Assembly: GCA_001941025.1 (NCBI GenBank)
Contig: MSHE01000016.1
Coordinates: 15,802-79,801 of the forward strand
Origin: Lachnospiraceae bacterium Zagget3
GTDB taxonomy: Bacteria; Bacillota_A; Clostridia; Lachnospirales; Lachnospiraceae
Direction of reading: 5' to 3'
DNA length: 64,000 nucleotides
Positions 61,533 through 64,000 of the stretch are shown in pieces. The position numbers and the translations under genes were made by a program. Within the stretch, counting starts at the first letter, position 1. Each line of letters starts with the position of its first letter. The notes below the pieces were generated by a model. The model did no database searches. It had not been told where the DNA came from and saw nothing but the letters and a program-made list of their open reading frames with translations.

Positions 61533-63938
61533 TCATTTGAATATCGCGATGGTCACTCCGGAATCTCCCTCCCCCACTTCGCCGAGGTGATAGTCTGCAA
61601 TGAAGTTCTGGCGGCGGAGGTAATCCTGGACCGCCGAGCGGAGTGCGCCGGTCCCTTTGCCGTGGACGATGCGCACGCTCGGCAGATGCGCGAGGTAAGC
61701 GTCGTCCAGATATTTGTCCAGCGCCGGGAGGGCTTCGTCGACTGTCTTGCCGATGAGGTTGATCTCCGGGGAGATGTCGCGCGACTTTGCCCGGTTCCCC
61801 TGCCCGGCGGCACTTCCGGATCCCGCGCCGGATTTGGCTCCGGCTCCCGCGTAGCCGCGGCTGGCGGCTGCGGTTGGCTCTTCCTCCTCGAGGAGCGCCA
61901 GATCGTTTACGTTCGTCTGGTAGGACAGGATCCCGGCCTGTACGGTCAGGTTCCCCTTTTCGTCCGGCAGTGTGTGGACGGTTCCGGTTAAGTTCAGGTC
62001 GAGGATCCGCACACGGTCGCCGACGCGCAGTTTCTCGGGCGCATTGGAACGCTGTTTCGTCTTTTTCGGAACGGCCGCGGCCTCCTGGGCTTTGGAGAGC
62101 TCCGCGCGGACCTTGTCCCGCTCGCGTTCCAGAGCGGCAGCGTCCGCGGTTGTGCTGCCGTATTTGCGGAAGTTGCGGATACTCTCATCTGCCACATCCT
62201 TCGCGTTTTTTAAGATCGCGGCGGCTTCTTCATTTGCTTCCCGGAGGATCCGGTCGCGATCGGAGTCCAGCCGTTCTTCTTTTGCGGCAAGCGCCTGCAT
62301 TTGCGCTTCCACCTCGGCTTTTTGCCGCGCGGCTTCGGTCTGGTCTTCCAGGGTGGCGCGGCGTCGGCTCTCCAGGTCGGCGAGGACATCTTCAAACCGC
62401 TCCGTCTCCGCGGAGACATGGGAGCGCGCGTTTTCGATCAACTGCGGATGCAGCCCCAGCCGTTCGGAGATCGCGAAAGCGTTGCTCTTGCCCGGCATGC
62501 CGATGAGCAGCCGGTAGGTGGGACTGAGGCTTGCCACGTCAAATTCGCAGCAGGCGTTTTCCACTCCCGCGGTTTGAAGGGCATAGAGTTTCAGCTCGCT
62601 ATAGTGCGTCGTACAGACGGTTGGAACCTTCCACCTGCGAAGTCGTTCCAGAATGGCGGTCGCCAGCGCGGCGCCCTCCTCCGGATCCGTACCGGCACAC
62701 AGCTCGTCCAGGAGAACGAGGCTGTCGCGATTTGCTTTTTTCAAAATCGAGACGATATTTGTCATGTGCGAGGAGAACGTACTCAGGCTCTGCTCGATGC
62801 TCTGCTCGTCTCCGATATCCGCGAAGACCTGGCGAAACACGGCCAGTTCGGAGTGCTCCCCGGCCGGAATAAAGAGGCCCGCCTGTCCCATCAGCGTAAG
62901 CAGGCCGATGGTCTTTAAGGTGACGGTCTTGCCGCCGGTGTTTGGCCCCGTGATGACAAGCAGCCGGAACCCGTCCCCCAGCCATACATCGATGGGAACG
63001 ACCTGTTCCGGATCCAGCAGCGGGTGCCGGCCCTTCCGAATGTGAAGGCGGCCCTCGGTGTTAAATTCCGGCGGCATCGCGTTTTGCGCGAGCGCCAGTT
63101 TTGCTTTCGCGAAGATAAAATCCAAGGTCGCGAGGAGTTCGTAATCCGCCGTGATCTCCGGGGTGTGTTCGGCGGCCTCGGCACTTAAGGAGGCCAGGAT
63201 CCGGTCGATCTCGGCGCGCTCGGACTGCAGGAGTTCTTTTAATTCGTTGTTTAAGTTGACCACCGCCGTCGGTTCGATGAAGAATGTCGCACCGCTCGCG
63301 GACTGGTCGTGGATCATACCCGGCATCTGTGACTTGCATTCCGCTTTGACCGGCAGGCAGTAGCGGTCCCCACGGAGCGTGATCACCGCGTCCTGCAGAT
63401 AGGCGCGGGTGGTCGCGTTGTTTATGATGCCGTTTAAGACGCCGCGGATCCGCTCGCCCATACCGTGGATCTGGCTGCGGATGGAAAAAAGCGCCGGGGT
63501 GGCATTGTCGTCAAATTCGTCGGGCGCAGGCATACAGCGGCGGATCTCTTCCTTTAAAGGGGTGAGCGGTTCCAGAGAATGGAACATGCCGTCGAGAGAG
63601 TCCTGCGCGTCTGTGCCGCGGGCATAGTTCTTTGCCCGTCCGGCCACTTCCAGCAGATCAGCCAGCCCGAGCAGTTCGCCGGAGTTCAGCGTGCCGCCGA
63701 TCGCGAGGCGCTTTACCGACGATTCCGGATCGCGCGTTCCCGCAAAGGACAGGTCGCCGCACCGCAATACGCGGGAAACGGCGTCGCCCGTCTCGGCCAG
63801 AGCGGATTGGATCCGGCCGATGTCGGAAGAGGGGCGCAGCGCTTCGCAGCGCGCGCGGCCCGCTTCGGATGTGGACTGCGCCGCCAGAAGGGAGGTGATC
63901 TTGTCATATTCCAGTGTGCGTAAGACCTTTTGGTTCAT
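61533..63938 (-). CDS. mutS2: Endonuclease MutS2
   Basis: An 801-residue MutS-like ATPase/nuclease that limits recombination and, in Bacillus, helps rescue collided ribosomes. Core and lever domains precede the ATPase, with Walker A TGPNTGGKTVTLKTIGLL near 335, Walker B LVLLDELCAGTDPEEGAALA and the His in THYSELK. A coiled coil and KOW-like segment follow, and the C-terminal Smr nuclease has INLIGKTVDEALPALDKYLD and VRIVHGKGTGALR. The start MNQKVLRTLEYDKI is the family norm. No ribosome site precedes it and the promoter -10 lies only 7 nt away, so the mRNA may be leaderless. Confidence 0.96.
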   Translation of the reverse strand: MNQKVLRTLEYDKITSLLAAQSTSEAGRARCEALRPSSDIGRIQSALAETGDAVSRVLRCGDLSFAGTRDPESSVKRLAIGGTLNSGELLGLADLLEVAGRAKNYARGTDAQDSLDGMFHSLEPLTPLKEEIRRCMPAPDEFDDNATPALFSIRSQIHGMGERIRGVLNGIINNATTRAYLQDAVITLRGDRYCLPVKAECKSQMPGMIHDQSASGATFFIEPTAVVNLNNELKELLQSERAEIDRILASLSAEAAEHTPEITADYELLATLDFIFAKAKLALAQNAMPPEFNTEGRLHIRKGRHPLLDPEQVVPIDVWLGDGFRLLVITGPNTGGKTVTLKTIGLLTLMGQAGLFIPAGEHSELAVFRQVFADIGDEQSIEQSLSTFSSHMTNIVSILKKANRDSLVLLDELCAGTDPEEGAALATAILERLRRWKVPTVCTTHYSELKLYALQTAGVENACCEFDVASLSPTYRLLIGMPGKSNAFAISERLGLHPQLIENARSHVSAETERFEDVLADLESRRRATLEDQTEAARQKAEVEAQMQALAAKEERLDSDRDRILREANEEAAAILKNAKDVADESIRNFRKYGSTTADAAALERERDKVRAELSKAQEAAAVPKKTKQRSNAPEKLRVGDRVRILDLNLTGTVHTLPDEKGNLTVQAGILSYQTNVNDLALLEEEEPTAAASRGYAGAGAKSGAGSGSAAGQGNRAKSRDISPEINLIGKTVDEALPALDKYLDDAYLAHLPSVRIVHGKGTGALRSAVQDYLRRQNFIADYHLGEVGEGDSGVTIAIFK

Positions 63939-63945
63939 AAGATAT

Positions 63946-63974
63946 ATTATAAATTTTATATTCGTGCCTTGCAA
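63946..63974 (-). promoter_or_regulatory. Promoter of mutS2
   Basis: On the minus strand: TTGCAA (63974-63969), a 17-bp spacer, TATAAT (63951-63946). Predicted start of transcription falls at or next to the ATG at 63938. Confidence 0.75.
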
Positions 63975-64000
63975 CCGAATGGAGTAAAGAAATTGTCAGT

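Noticed and set aside
1..64000. CRISPR arrays, insertion sequences, prophage genes.
   Set aside because: No regularly spaced repeats, transposase, integrase or phage structural genes were found on either strand.

Overview
The window is 64 kb of chromosome from a low-GC-phylum (Firmicutes) anaerobe, most likely a moderately GC-rich clostridium of the Lachnospiraceae type. This rests on the gene order of the S10-spc-alpha ribosomal block (with a KOW-domain gene between map and infA), the zinc-type S14, the insertion-bearing L17, a DUF6145-like gene, TTGACA/TATAAT promoters with 17-bp spacers, strong AGGAGG ribosome binding sites, and secreted proteins ending in aromatic wall-binding repeats. 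I saw no transposase, integrase, prophage or CRISPR array.

Layout. 1-10,470: housekeeping genes: murG (cut by the window edge), pgi, an NfeD/SPFH membrane pair, ornithine carbamoyltransferase, then birA, a DUF6145-like gene, coaX and dusB packed head to tail, followed by greA and lysS. 10,520-16,710: an unusual operon of a STAS protein, a membrane SpoIIE phosphatase fused to an RsbW-like kinase domain, and a giant ABC importer. The importer combines tandem solute-binding lobes, permease, ATPase and a degenerate GHKL tail, and carries one frameshift in a C6 run. 16,816-25,807: a segment bounded by tRNA-Ala(GGC) on one side and inverted tRNA-Val(CAC)/tRNA-Ala(CGC) on the other. It holds a YlmH-like S4 protein, a nitroreductase plus TIGR04076 pair, and three secreted wall-active or glycan-active proteins (NlpC/P60; GH5 with wall repeats; CHAP fused to a sortase-like domain lacking its histidine), with mtnA among them. 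25,893-35,731: a MATE pump, a CarD-like regulator, a class A PBP, aroA, a patatin, a GNAT, an OFA-family MFS transporter and a YbhN-like flippase. 35,760-39,514: an FMN riboswitch and the ribD-ribE-ribBA-ribH operon. 39,511-43,521: metF (-), aspartate kinase, nth and an rRNA-methyltransferase-like gene (-). 43,690-59,790: the S10-spc-alpha superoperon from rpsJ to rplQ, including secY, adk, map, infA, rpmJ and rpoA, preceded by a 230-nt structured leader. 59,814-63,938 (-): mutS2 and an OmpR-type two-component system whose kinase lacks an extracellular sensor.

How the parts fit. Most of the window is core metabolism, translation and wall synthesis. The part that looks new is the 10.6-16.7 kb operon. 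A STAS switch protein, its kinase/phosphatase and an amino-acid-type ABC importer are co-transcribed. The importer's ATPase seems to end in a dead copy of the same GHKL fold that normally binds STAS proteins. This suggests a partner switch controlling transport rather than a sigma factor. That is inference from reading the sequence, not a computed result.
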